A DNA stretch of 64,000 bases from Salvia splendens. Lineage: Eukaryota > Streptophyta > Magnoliopsida > Lamiales > Lamiaceae. Location: the NCBI RefSeq assembly GCF_004379255.2, contig NC_056040.1, positions 36,133,779 through 36,197,778 on the forward strand, written 5' to 3'. How positions within the stretch are numbered: the stretch's first letter is position 1; the number at the start of each line of letters is the position of its first letter. Positions 11,040-24,759 of the stretch are shown piece after piece. Position numbers and translations under genes: made by a program. The notes beneath the pieces were generated by a model that saw only the letters and a program-made list of their open reading frames with translations, was not told the origin of the DNA and did not search any database.

Positions 11040-14000
11040 ACACACACTATACACACCTCCGGTCAAAATACATATTATATATAAAATACACACATTGATA
11101 CTCTTAACACACAATAATACACTTACCACAAAATACACACAATGCACACATTACACACACAAAGTAGACTTTATCGACACACTCCACGCTACTTACATTA
11201 CATAGAATATATATTATACAAAATACATACATTGTATAAAATACACACACTATACAGAATTTAAAAACACACACTATACACAGATAAATAGAAAATACAC
11301 AAACTTACCACAAAAAACACACATTGCATATATTGCACATAATACACACGTTACTGAAAATATAAACACACACTATACACAAAGCACGCATAATACATGC
11401 ACAAAATATATTCACTACACACAATACCCATAACAGACTATAATATTCATATACGAGAACTACATATGTAGCATTATAAACACACTATATAAAACATAAA
11501 TACACTAAAATCATACACACAAAATACAAACTGTATTCAAAATACACACTACACAAAATACACAATTTCCACACATACATACACACACATCCCAAACAAT
11601 GCATACTTTATACACAAAGAACACACAATCCACATACTCCAAATTTCGTACATTGCAAAAATAGAAATTAATCAAAATACATACATTGCATAAAATAGAC
11701 ACACTATACACATCCCTGGTCAAAATACAAACATTAATAATAAAATACACACATTAAACATGAAAAACACACATCACAAAATTACATACATTGCATAAAA
11801 TACATAAACTAAACCAAGTATAAATAAACACTATACACATCCTCGATCCAAACACACATTATAAATAAATTACATACATTAAACACAAAATACACATAGA
11901 CACACTTCCCACACATAAACACACACTATACACATCTCCAGTCAAAAATACACACACTAATAATAAAATACATAGATTAAACACAAAATACACAATTCAC
12001 ACACAGATACACTCCACAGCATACATTGAACACAATACATTTAATAAAAAATACAAACATTGCGCTACACATATACACTATCCACAAATATATATATATA
12101 TATATACAATACACACACCGCACACCCTATATACAAGCACACTATAAACAAAAAGATACACATAGGGAAAATAAACTATACACAGTACATACATTGCACA
12201 CAATATGAACTGTATTCAAAATATACATCTTGTGCAGAGACTCAATATATAAAGAATACACACTATACACGCACCATACACACACTATACACGCACCACC
12301 ATACTAAATACAAAATGCACACACTTAACACATAGACACACTTCCCACAAAATACACAGAAACACACATTTACCACAAAATACACACAATGCACACTTTA
12401 CACACAATACATTGTATAATATACACAATACACACTTTACACACAATACACACTATATAAAATACATACATTGTATAATACACATCTCCGGTCAAAATAC
12501 ACACATAAACAAAAAATACACTCACATGCACACATTTCCCAAAAAATACACACAATGCACACCTTACGCACAAAGTAGACATAATGCACACAGTCCACAC
12601 TACTTGCGCACAATACACACTATATAAATTACATAAATTGCATAAAAACACACTATTCAATATATTAACAAACACTATACACATCCCCAATCAAAATACG
12701 CAAAATGCACAAAATGCACAATACTTACATTACACACAACATACACAATACAAAATACACACACTATATAGAACATAAACACACACTATACACACCTCCT
12801 GTCAAAATACATATTATATATAAAAAACACGCATTAATACTCTTAACACACAATAATATACTTACCACAAAAAACACATAATGCAGACTTTATCGACACA
12901 CTCCACGCTAGTTACATTACATAGAATATATATTATACAAAATACATACATTGGCTAAAATACACACACTATACAGAATTTAAAAACACACACTATACAC
13001 AAATAAATAGAAAATACACAAACTTACCACAAAAAAGTCACATTGCATATACTGCACATAATACACACGTTACTGAAAATATAAACACACACTATACACA
13101 AAGCACGCATAATACATGCACAAAATATATTCACTACACACAATACCCGTAACAGACTATAATATTCATATACGAGAACTACATATGTAGCACTATAAAC
13201 ACAATATATAAATTATAAATGCACTAAAATCATACACACAAAATACAAACTATATTCAAAATACACACTACACAAAATACACAATTTCCAACATACACAC
13301 ACATCCCAAACAATGCATACTTTATACACAAAGTTCACAAAATCCACATACTCCAAACTTCATACATTGCAAAAAAAGAAATTAATCAAAATACATACAT
13401 TCCATAAAATAGACACACTATACACATCCCTAGTCAAAATACAAAAATTAATAATCAAATACACACATTAAACACGAAAAACACACATCACAAAAATACA
13501 TACATGCATAAATACATAAACTATACCAAATATAAATAAACACTATACACATCCCCGATCCAAACACACATTATAAATAAATTACATACATTAAACACAA
13601 AATACACATAGACACACTTCCCACACATAAACACACTATACACATCTCCAGTAAAAAATACACACACTAATAATAAAATACATAGATTAAACACAAAATA
13701 CACAATTCAGCACACAGACACACTCCACACAACATACATTGAACACAATACACTTAATAAAAAATACAAACATTGCGCTACACATATACACTATCCACAA
13801 ATATATATATATATATATACAATACACGCACCGCACACCCTATACAAGCACACTATAAACAAAAAGATACACATAGGGAAAATAAACTATACACAGTACA
13901 TACATTGCACTCAATACGAACTGTATTCAAAATATACACCGTGTGCAGAGACTCAATATATAAAGAATACACACTATACATGCACCATACACACACTATA

Positions 14001-14413
14001 CACGCACCACCATGCTAAATACTAAATGCACACACTTAACACACAGACACACTTCCCACAAAATACACAGAAACACACACTTACCCCAAAATACATACAA
14101 TGCACACTTTACACACAATACACACTATATAAAATACATACATTGTATAATACACATCTCCGGTCAAAATACACACATAAACAAAAAATACACAATTATG
14201 CACACATTTCCCAAAAATACACACAATGTACACCTTACACACAAAGTAGACATAATGTACACACTCCACACTACTTGCACACAGTACACACTATATAAAA
14301 TACATAAATTGCATAAAAACACACTATTCAAAATATTAACAAACACTATACACATCCCCGATCAAAATACGCAAAATGCACAAAATGCACACTACTTACA
14401 TTAAACAACATAC
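11040..14413 (+). repeat. A+C-rich satellite, ~1.71-kb higher-order units
   Basis: Landmark TTGCGCTACACATATACAC occurs at 12060 and 13773, giving a 1713-bp unit. Each unit contains several YCC(G/A)RTCAAAATA boxes (~12480, 12680, 12790, 13420, 13545, 13640), a CTACATATGTAG palindrome (first at 11460-11471), and a short (TA)n between CTATCCACAAATA and TACAATACACAC. G is rare on this strand. Predicted ORFs here (Tyr/His/Thr-rich on +, Val/Cys/Ile/Phe-rich on -) are composition artefacts. Confidence 0.92.
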
Positions 14414-15882
14414 TGTTGGGGTTTTGGAGCCCCTTGCACAGCGGAAGACTTGTACAAATAAATAAATCAGACATAGGATCTATTTGACCGATTATGAGAT
14501 TAATCTATTCACATGTTAACACAGAACTGCATGCTAGAACGCAAATAATTCATGCTCATAGATTATAAATCCTAAACATGAATTCTACGGTGTATGGTTA
14601 CCGATTTGATTCTCCAAAGAATCATCAATTGCTCGCGCTTTCTCCACGATGATCTTCAATACTAGACCACAAATCTTCTGACTGGTGTCCTGAACTGTAT
14701 TTCGACATCAGGGTGGGCTGATCTTATCGAAACACTAGGACTCGAATAAAGAAGACAGAACTTTCTCACGGAGGAGAGCTGAAAAACTCACGGAGGAGAA
14801 TTAATTAAAAAAAATCATCCCTTTCTTATTGGGTCCAGTCAGGGATCTATGGAAGGTTTTGGATATGGGCTCCCCCAATTAGCTTTTTACTAATTAAATT
14901 GAACCCACAATTTAATACAAGCTTATATTGGAATATTACGAGCAGCCACTACAGACGTAATATTGACCTCCCCATCTAAATCCGAAATTACAAGTAATCC
15001 GGGTTTCCATTTTGTTTATTATTTATTTCCCGCGCTTAAGATATAAATTCTATTAATTAATTAAAGTTACTATGGACTTAATTAATTAACATCTTATTAA
15101 TTCCAAGAGTGGACTTAGCAAGAAACACTTATTTATTATTCATAGAGTAATAAAACTCCAACTGACCAATTTCCGAATAATAAAACCTTGTTCAAGATCC
15201 TCTTGAGGACATTATCAAACGAGACTCACCTCACGAACGATTCAACATAATAGCAATCCTAGCACCGCTAGATAATGATCACCACTACCCAATATACCTG
15301 GATCGTTGGGTGACGAAAAACCCACACCTTTGGTAAGTCAAAGTAGTAGATACTCAATATCGTATGCTCAATGCTAACGTACATTGATTAAGAAATAGAT
15401 ATTTATCAAGACCTCGTCTTTCAGTAGATAGCATAAAGACACGTCTTGCTGTTAGATCCATTCAGTGCTATACCATACCAACGCCATCTTATTTCAATAA
15501 GGCTTAGAAATAATCGGAATGACATTGCAACCTTTCACGATAGGTAGCCAAAGCCTATCTAGGTTGTGAAATTCTTCTTTTTCTTTTGCAAAGCATTGCA
15601 TAGAACCGACTGTAGTTACCTTAAAGTGGACGACGCCCACAACCAGTCTACTAAGCAAAAGACTTAGGCTTTGTTTACTTCTTATGCATTTAAATGTTTA
15701 TAAAACATCTTACAAACGCACAAGCAAACACAATGTAATAATTTACTGATTCTATTCGTGCGAAATGCTCGAATAATACTGAATCGGGTCAAAAGTGGAT
15801 TGTAGAGTTTTTCCATACACAAGCAAGATTCTATTCGTGCGAACTCGCTCGAAACATGCTTTCCAGTATACTAAACCTAACA
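14414..15882 (-). repeat. Copia-type LTR (1469 bp)
   Basis: Reads, on the minus strand, TGTTAGGTTTAGTATACT ... CCAAAACCCCAACA. It is related over most of its length to the plus-strand LTRs at 52595, 56709 and 60935 (shared AGATCAGCCCACCCTGATGT, GCTAATTGGGGGAGC and TTCTATTCGTGCGAA), but its final part differs: those copies end in CCGCTGCCAACCC instead. Confidence 0.85.
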
Positions 15883-15999
15883 ATCTCCCACTTATACTCA
15901 AAACATGCTTTCCAGTATACTAAACCTAACAATCTCCCACTTATACTCAAAACATGCTTTCGAGTATACCCACTGCCAAAAACTCTCCCACTTATACAC
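15853..15999 (-). repeat. 49-bp tandem repeat of LTR edge + polypurine tract
   Basis: The segment AACATGCTTTCCAGTATACT...CTCCCACTTATACTC occurs at 15853-15901 and 15902-15950 with perfect or near-perfect identity, and a third, diverged copy follows to ~15999. Each copy contains the polypurine tract and the TGTTAGG LTR start, so the internal/LTR boundary is duplicated. Confidence 0.85.
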
Positions 16000-16829
16000 A
16001 AAGCAGGTCTTGGAGCTAGATATATCGAACTACCATTCATTTCACATCATGTTTGAAACATGTTGCCACAAAGGCAATTTCTATGAAAAATCTGCTTGGT
16101 TGTTCTCTGATAATATCTTTTGCACCGCTATGTCTTTGCTGCGTACTTGATCTTTAATTAATTTCATCTCTCTATGTGATTGCTTAGCTTATTATCTCGT
16201 GTTCCTCTTGAGCTAGCCTTTGCTAGAGTAAAATACTCATAGGCATACTCAAACTTACGATCAAAGCTACTAGGAGTATACTCCTAAGGTAAACACATAT
16301 AATGAAGATGACTTACTCGATCACTGATTAGTCATAAGACTTAGTCAGTGTAACCCCAAGGACATTACATGAATGACTGGTAAACTAGAATATAGCGATT
16401 AGTCTTTCTCAAGTACTATGGTATATCCATTACCTCAATCAAAGTCCTTTGCCATGGTTAAAATGATATATACTTGCTATGCAAAAGCACAACTAATATC
16501 AAACTTAGTACACATCATAGCATACATGAGACATCTATCTGCAGAACTAGTCTCATAATTCTTGTTCTCACTAAGTGTCAAACGACACTTGACTAGAGAC
16601 AAGACAATTCCATCTTGAATGGTAACAACATTTTCATGGAATTTCCAATGCTAAAATGTTCCAAGCTATGTATAGATATAGGATTCCTAAGAGAATCTCA
16701 ACATTCTTTCTAGCAATCTTAAAGAATTAGATGCTTAGAATGTAATTAGTTTCTCTTAAATCCTTTATTTTAAACTGGGTAGACAACCAGTTTCCTACAC
16801 TAGATGTCAATCATAGTTGTTTGCAACTT

Positions 16830-17315
16830 TTATAGATTTCATCATCGTAGAGTACCAATATTACCATATTCAATGCACTTTCAACTTCCTTGTGCTTACA
16901 ACACGCTTAAGGGAACATGTCAAATTCCAAACATTTGACAATTTCGCTAAAACACATACTCTGATTTAGATGCATGCCTAAGACCATAAAGGTCTTCATT
17001 AGCTTCCAATCATGTGTTTCTTGCCATTTATTACATACCCATTAGGATGTTCCATGTAGATGATTTCCTCAAGACTTCTATTAATAGAAAGCTATCTTGA
17101 CAATCATAATACATACATTCTAATTTATGTAAGTTCTGATAGACAGTAGGATCGAACAAATCTTGGCACAACGACAACGAGAAGATGATATTTCTCTTTG
17201 GGCATAGCCCATTGTCACTGTCTAGCCATTTGAGATCCATATTTACACTTGCAATTATACTAGCTCCCACTGACTGACACAGCCTGTACGCAGTATTGCA
17301 AGTCTTGTAAAACAT
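16830..17315 (-). pseudogene. Decayed copia reverse-transcriptase fragment
   Basis: Reading right to left, DCQDSFL...VLRKSSTWN (~17105-17045) corresponds to the copia D(V/I)KTAFLNG.LEE.IYM block. CTTTATGGTCTTAGGCATGC (~16990-16970) corresponds to LYGLRQA. TTGGTACTCTACGATGATGA (~16860-16840) corresponds to the LYVDD catalytic block, with its Val codon lost. Order and spacing fit copia RT, but frames are broken throughout. Family motifs are established knowledge; the alignment is by eye. Confidence 0.7.
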
Positions 17316-19639
17316 GTTGTCTATCTAAGATTGTAGTTTGGAATCTATCACCTTTTCAAGGACGAATATCCAAATGAACCAATTCTACATTGTAGTTAAA
17401 GGGATTATGTTCAAGTTAATCTAAGACCGAGTCTTGTGACACTCTTAGACCCATGAACTTGTTATGTTCCTAGGAACGCTCCCACTACGACATGGTTCTA
17501 ACAATCTTAGGTGTTGAAGTTGATTTTATTAGTGCATAAGCTTCTAATGGTATTAGTCCTTGGTAACGTGGAAAATTCGATATCTCTCTCTGTCCATAGA
17601 GTTATCACGCTGTTAGGCTTTTAGTTCCTTTCTTGATCTTCATACAAGAATTATATCTTTGAAGATTACAAAACTTATAATCTTACATCATTTGGGAGAA
17701 CCTTAAAACATACCTCAGTACTCAACTCCAATTACTTGGATACCTTTCCAACATGCGTTGGAATAACATTACACCTTGAGATGTGCTAGACTAGAGTCGC
17801 TCTAGTCCACAACTCGTATTTTGTAGAAGGTACTGATGATGGTAGTTTCTTTAAGGTGTATCTCGTTATATCTAACATTTATCCCATCAATGATAAGATT
17901 TACATGAGCACAACTCATCACTTGATCAAACTTGTCTTAGAAAGACTTCGATTCCTTCTTACATAACTATCTCATTCTTTGAAAGAATGGTTGGATTCGT
18001 TAATGGAGATTAGACTCCCACTACTGATCATAACGCTTTGCTCATCTCCTTATTGGTGTAAACTATTGAGACTTGCTAGTCTTTCTACGTTGCACTTCTA
18101 TAAGTATTCTGAATCAAATGATTCTAACTCATAGTGCATCGAATAGACATTCTCGACTTTCAAGCTATTTAACAAACAAATCGTTAAAATCTTGATGGTC
18201 TGGATCAGTTTGAACAATAGCTAAGTATTTTCTTAGCCTTAAGACTAAGAGCCATAAATACTTTATCATTCATGGTTTAAGAAGTTGATGTGTTGTTTAA
18301 TACTCAATCTTGTTGCATCTATATTATTTCAATACTATGATGCCTTAAACATCAACCATAAAACAATAATTGAGCATTAACAGATCTCACTGCAACAAAA
18401 ACCTAACTGGATCAAGATCTCTTACTTAGAAGTTGCATTTCCATGTAAGTCATTGTCCTTCTTTAAAAGAGGTCAATCCAACTTACAAAACATCTTCACT
18501 CGCTTCGGACAAACTTTGATGACAATTCAGGCTCTCCCATTTCCATATCTAGTCTTTTGTTCAAATGAACTAGGACTTAGGAAAAATGCAGCCTTCATGA
18601 ATTCGTCATCTATCATGTTACTTTCCTCTAACAGTAATATAACGACTAATATTCTGAAGGTTTTCTACTTTTCAGTTAAACCTTGTTGTAGTCATTTCTT
18701 ATTACTTTAGGCGATGACTTGAGTCAGAAAACTATTTGAGTGATCAAAAGATTCCTCAAAACATTCTGTCCCTCTAGGATATTCCAATCGAATCATCTTG
18801 ACAAATTCTATTGACATCCATCTTTCATCGTCACTAACCAAGACTTGTCGTGCTACTTAAAAGAAAATAGATTGACCTTATTCCTCAAAGAACTTGTCAA
18901 GTACATGCAAGATGCATTCTCGAACAATATTCGTGGAATTATGTTGAGGAAATGGAGGACATGAATCAGTGAGTATAAACTCCAAGTGTTAGCGATGAGA
19001 ATCTTATCCATTTACGTTTCCAGTCTACATAATTTTGGCATTTGAGTTTATTTCTTTAAGGATCGCAGACAAGATACTGAATGACATAATGAAGATTTGG
19101 CAAATAAACTTATTATCACATACTTATGCTCAATACATAATCGCAAATAACAACAAAACAATTATGTATCTTGCAACTGTAAAATTAAAATTTTGTATCC
19201 TCCAGAGGAGGTCAATACGCATTAAAATCTTACATTTTTACTGGTCACAATCATCGACGAATAGTCCAGAGACCACAAGTGTGGCTGGCCGCCTAATGTT
19301 GCCTAAGCAAGACCACCGAATTTAACATTACAGAGTCTCATTTCTACAACACACTCCCATAACAATGCTCATGTGCTGCTAACAAGATCAAGCTATCTCA
19401 TAAATTCTGTGTGAACTTCTGAATCTCGCAGTTTCTTAGGATTATTGTCCCCACAGAGCAGGTGGCGATAATATTGGAAACCACATTCTAGTTAATACTA
19501 TTTATTTTTGAGAAATCTGCCCTCATGAACTCGCTATTTCTTAGGATTATTGTCCCCACAGAGCAGGTGACGATAATATTAGAAAAAGCATCATAAATTG
19601 CAGACCAATTGATGGACACCATATACAACGCACTTGTTG
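17316..19639 (-). other. Copia internal sequence, unassigned
   Basis: AT-rich unique-looking sequence with no ORF above ~100 codons that I can assign. By position on the minus strand it should correspond to integrase/protease/gag of the copia element, but I could not recognise those domains. It ends at a junction with satellite at ~19639. Confidence 0.5.
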
Positions 19640-20067
19640 AAATTAATCAAAATACATACATTGCATAAATAGACACACTATACACATCCCTCGTCAAAAT
19701 ACAAACATTAATAATAAAAATAAACACATTAAACACGAAAAACAGACATCACAAAAATACATACATTGCATAAATACATAAACTATACCAAATATAAACA
19801 AACACTACACACATCCCCGATCCAAACACACATTATAAATAAATTACATACATTAAACACAAAATACACATAGACACACTTCCCACAAATAAACACACAC
19901 TATACACATCTCCAGTAAAAAATACACACACTAATAATAAAATACATAGATTAAACACAAAATACACAATTCACACACAGACACACACCACAGCATACAT
20001 TGAACACAATACACTTAATAAAAAATAAAAACATTGCGCAACACATATACACTATCCAAAAAAAATA

Positions 20068-20113
<46 letters not shown>

Positions 20114-21736
20114 ACACACGCACCGCACACCCTATACACAAAAAGATACACATAGGGAAAATAAACTATACACAGTACATACATTGCACACAATACGAAC
20201 TTTATTCAAAATGTACACCGTGTGCAGAGACTCAATATATAAAGAATACACACTATACATGCACCATACACACACTATACACGCACCATACACACACTAA
20301 ATACAAAATGCACACACTTAACACATAGACACACTTCCTACAAAATACACAGAAACACACACTTACCACAAAATACACACAATGCACACTTTACACACAA
20401 TACACACTATATAAAATACATACATTGTATAATACACATCTCCGGTCAAAATACACACATAAACAAAAAATACACACACATGCACACATTTCCCAAAAAA
20501 TACACACAATGCACACCTTACACACAAAGTAGACATAATGCACACACTCCACACTACTTGCACACAGTGTAACACTATATAAAATACATAGATTGCATAA
20601 AAACACACTATTCAAAATATTAACAAACACAAAATGCACACTACTTACATTACACACAACATACACTATAATAAATACAAACACTATATAGAACATAAAC
20701 ACACACTATACACGCCTCCGGTCAAAATACATATTATATTTAAAATACACGCATTAATACTTTTAACACACAATAATACACTTACCACAAAATACACACA
20801 ATGCACACATTACACACACAAAGTAGACTTTATAGACACACTCCACGCTACTTACATTACATAGAATATATATTATACAAAATACATACATTGTATAAAA
20901 TACACACACTATACGGAATTTAAAAACATACACTATACACAAATAAATAGACAATACACAAACTTACCACAAAAAACACACATTGCATATATTGCACGTA
21001 ATACACACGTTACTGAAAATATAAACACACACTATACACAAAGCACGCATAATACATGCACAAAATATATTCACTACACACAATACCCGTAACACACTAT
21101 AATATTCATATACGAGAACTACATATGTAGCACTATAAACACACTATATAAAACATAAATGCACTAAAATCATAACACACAAAATACAAACTGTATTCAA
21201 AATACCCACTACACAAAATACACAATTTCCACACATACACACACATCCCAAACAATGCATACTTTATACACAAAGTACACACAATCCACATACTCCAAAC
21301 TTCGTACATTGCAAAAATAGATATTAATCAAAATACATACATTGCATAAAATAGACACACTATACACATCCCTGGTCAAAATACAAACATTAATAATAAA
21401 ATACACACATTAAATACGAAAAACACACATCACAAAAATACATACATTGCATAAATACATAAACTATACCAAATATAAATAAACACTATACACATCCCCG
21501 ATCCAAACACACATTATAAATAAATTACATACATTAAACACAAAATACACATAGACACACTTCCCACACATAAACACACACTATACACATCTCCAGTCAA
21601 AAATACACACACTAATAATAAAATACATAGATTAAACACAAAATACACAATTCATACACAGACACACTCCACGGCATACATTGAACACAATACACTTAAT
21701 AAAAAATATAAACATTGCGCTACACATATACACTAT
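19640..21736 (+). repeat. A+C-rich satellite segment
   Basis: Starts in the middle of a unit (AATTAATCAAAATACATAC) and runs through one full higher-order unit. The TTGCGC(A/T)ACACATATACAC landmark is at 20035 and 21716. A long (TA)n lies at ~20063-20111. It is interrupted at ACTAT (21732-21736) by a solo LTR. Confidence 0.9.
20063..20111. repeat. (TA)n microsatellite at the unit's TA site
   Basis: TA run between CACTATCCAAAAAAAATATA and TACAACACACGCACCGC. It is the same site in the unit that is expanded or occupied by elements at ~24.7, ~26.8 and ~31.15 kb. Confidence 0.9.
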
Positions 21737-24673
21737 TGTAACGACCTTCTAAGACGATATTATTACAAACTATATTATTAGCTTGATTACCTTTATAAGT
21801 GACTTTTATGCGACTAAATCCGAGCTATGATAGATTGTCATTGTCTGTTTTTACGTTAGGCAAGTAAATAGAACACATAAAAATATTACACGTATATGAA
21901 TATAATATATTTAAATAAATAAATAAATAAGGTCCCATAATCAAAATTTTAATGTCCGATACATCCAACAAAAGTCCAACAAAATTTAATACATTCTACG
22001 AAAGCGGGTACTACAACGCGGACGGTCACGAACTTGAACCGATTATACCTACACCAAATTAAATGAAAAAGTGAATAAATACTAAATTATTAATTTAATA
22101 AACAAATAAAATAAAAAAGAAAAAAAGTGTAGATTTTTTCAGACAGAGCATTAAATGCTGCATTTAATTAGAGATAGGAATGTCAGGCAACTTGCTTACA
22201 CCGTCCCTCCCATCTCTTCCATAAATCTCTCTCCCTACTCCCTAAATTTCTCCCACATCTCAACCAAATCTTCATCCTCTATAATATTTGCTGCACCATT
22301 CGTTTCTCCTGTCTCTGCAGCAAAACAATTATTCTTTAATTTCCTACTCAAGGTAATCTTGCAAACTTCCTTTATGTTACACATTTTTTTATCAATTCAT
22401 TCGATCTTCTTCCGGCAGAAATTGAGAACCAAATTCGAGAGAGGGAGCTCTCGATAATTCTCTCAAAATCCGTTGAAGGTATACTCCCTCCTAATTTCAA
22501 GTTTCAATCATCAATTTATGCATAATCATAGCATCAACGGAACTAATCGCACAACTCAAGCATTTAACACAATTGAACTTTCCCACGGCAAAATCGAAAT
22601 GCGAAAAGAACGTAATTTGAGTGCAAGAACTTATCTTTTGGGATTGTTCGGGTTGGTTTCGAGGCTGTTCGGAGGTGAATCGGGGCTGTCCCGTTTGAAG
22701 TTGGGGGCTGCGACCATGTTTCGGGGCTGCATGAACACCGACGGAGCAGCGGCTACCGGCGGCGACAGCAGCAGCCTGGCCCGGCGTCTGACGGAGGCAG
22801 TGGCTGGACGACGGCAGCGGCGGATCGGCGGTAGAACCTCTTCACTGTGACGGCGACTCTGGCAAAACCGAGAAATCAGAAGCCGACAACTTCGGCGACT
22901 CTGGCCAAATCAAGTAAGAAGCCGACGGGAATTTGGAATTTTATTCAGTCGACCGAGAGAGAGAAAGCCCAGAGAGAAGAAGAGAGGGAGAGATGAGAGA
23001 TAGGAGAGGAGAGGGGGAGCCGAGGGAGAGAAAGGAGGGGGAGAAGAAAGAGGTGATGGAGGGAACACGCCGACGGTGGAGCGACGGCGACGCCGGAGGG
23101 ATGACTGGTCGTTGGCAGCGAGGTGTGAAGTTGGGTGAGGAGACGGAAATTCTGATTTTGGGGGAGGGTTTTCCCTATTTTGTGCAATTTAGGGGAAGAA
23201 GAGTGAATAGTGTTGATAGAGAGAGAAACCGACGGTGGAGGGAGTATATAATTTAATTAAAATTAGAATTTGGGGCTGCTCTTTTGTTGATTCATCTATT
23301 GGGCCTCTAATTTAATTTGAGTTGGGTAAATTTCTATTTTGGCCCAAAGATTATGGGGTAGTTTATGGACCTTACAGTTAGGCTAGAATAATTAATTGTT
23401 GGGTCAAGATTTATCATGGAGCAAGAAGAGCCGTTGGACCGGATGGAATTAATTTCTAAGGGATTTTTGGACTGAAGAATAAAATGGGTAAGAAAGATAA
23501 AATAATTAGTTGCAATCCGAATTGTTATAGTTTTGCGTAAAATTTGTAGTAGTGTATGGAATATCACTTTAGTCGGAGCTTGGAATAGCGAAAGAAGGAG
23601 TACTAAATGATAATATATGCTTTTTAGAAATTTTCTTAAGGATAAGTGGAAAATAAAAGACATTAATTAGGAGGCATGCATTCCTATTAAAGTTTAAGAA
23701 TTTCTTGAAGTCTAATTAATATATTATATTATACTTTTTTTCCAAAAGGTTATCTTTGCATGTTAAAGTTGGAGAGAGAATTTCAAGTTAAGGAAATTAG
23801 ACGAACAAGGTGAGCTTTCTTATACTATAATACAAATCGTATTTTATGAAAACACGAACACATGTTCGTGATTTTAATGATGTTGTCTTGCCACAAATGT
23901 TTTGTATATGATGCCTATCTGTTGGCTACGGCCTAGTGAATTATGAATGATGATATATGTGAATCGATTCGATTTTGAGTCCTGGTAGGGTGGTGTCCCT
24001 ACTTGGAACCTCTGACCGTGGAAGGTGGCCACCTTCCCGGCACAAGGATACCTCTGACATGTTGGACAGGGAAGGTGACCGTATGAGAACACCATCTCAG
24101 CGGCACAATGTGATCAGATATGGCTAAAGTACAGGAAAAAGGGGCTGCAGCCCAATGTGAATATTTTTAGTAAGCCCGGGTCCTTTTCAATAACACCCCC
24201 GAGTGTTATTGTGATGATGGTTTGACAATATTTTCAAATGTATATGTGTAATTTTTGGCAATGTGTTCACTGAGTACTTTTTGTTCTCAGCCCTGTATAT
24301 ATTTCTAAATGTGCAGGTTGAGCAGCGAAGTGGTGGAGGAAGTGCTATTGACACAAGACATTTAATTCAGTCAGATTTTGACTCTCGGAGGTTCATGTCT
24401 TCATACATGGAACCGCGTTCATTTGCTTCCGTTGTGCATCTTAAAAGACTCAAGTCTATTTTGTTCAAAACTCTGATATTTTGAAATTTTTACAAACAAT
24501 TACTCGAGTCTTCATGATCGAGTATCTTTCTTCTCTGTATCAGCACTTAATTAGTCATGTCTCGCCACCAATGTTTGATTTTATTTTCCCTTATTTCGTT
24601 CCCCGCTTCTTATACCCCCGCCCCTAGTCACGGTTCCCCGACTATGCTATCCTTAGCTAGTGCGGTCGTGACA
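21737..24673 (+). mobile_element. Solo gypsy-type LTR (2937 bp) with ACTAT target duplication
   Basis: Begins TGTAACGACC, ends GGTCGTGACA, and is flanked by ACTAT at 21732-21736 and 24674-24678, within satellite that otherwise reads CACTATCCACAAATA. No internal region, so it is a product of LTR-LTR recombination. Inside are GA-rich stretches (~22960-23050), donor-like AACAAG/GTGAGCTTTC at 23810 and acceptor-like CTAAATGTGCAG/GTTGAGC ending at 24316, as in the other gypsy LTRs here. Open frames at ~22.15-22.85 and 22.93-23.26 kb lie inside the LTR and have no recognised domain. Confidence 0.9.
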
Positions 24674-24679
24674 ACTATC

Positions 24680-24681
<2 letters not shown>

Positions 24682-24757
<76 letters not shown>
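24682..24757. repeat. (TA)n microsatellite
   Basis: Uninterrupted TA repeat of ~75 bp between the solo LTR's target duplication and the small TA-associated element. Confidence 0.95.

Positions 24758-24759
<2 letters not shown>

Larger units (their letters stand above)
14414..19639 (-). mobile_element. Truncated Ty1/copia element: 3' LTR plus decayed internal region
   Basis: On the minus strand AAGTGGGAGAT/TGTTAGG at ~15883 is a typical copia polypurine tract/LTR start, so the LTR (14414-15882) is the 3' LTR and the internal region extends right to 19639. There satellite resumes (AATTAATCAAAATACATAC) with no second LTR. Degenerate copia RT motifs are seen at ~16.83-17.11 kb. Much of 17.3-19.6 kb cannot be assigned. 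A segment around CACAGAGCAGGTG(G/A)CGATAA is repeated at ~19430-19480 and ~19540-19585. Confidence 0.82.

Noticed and set aside
17031..17315. Minus-strand 94-codon ORF as a real gene
   Set aside because: It coincides with a decayed copia RT block; the frame is open only by chance and the motifs are mutated.
22155..23260. Plus-strand ORFs of 100-125 codons in the solo LTR
   Set aside because: They lie in CT- or GA-rich and GC-rich LTR sequence with no known domain and no counterpart in the other LTRs.
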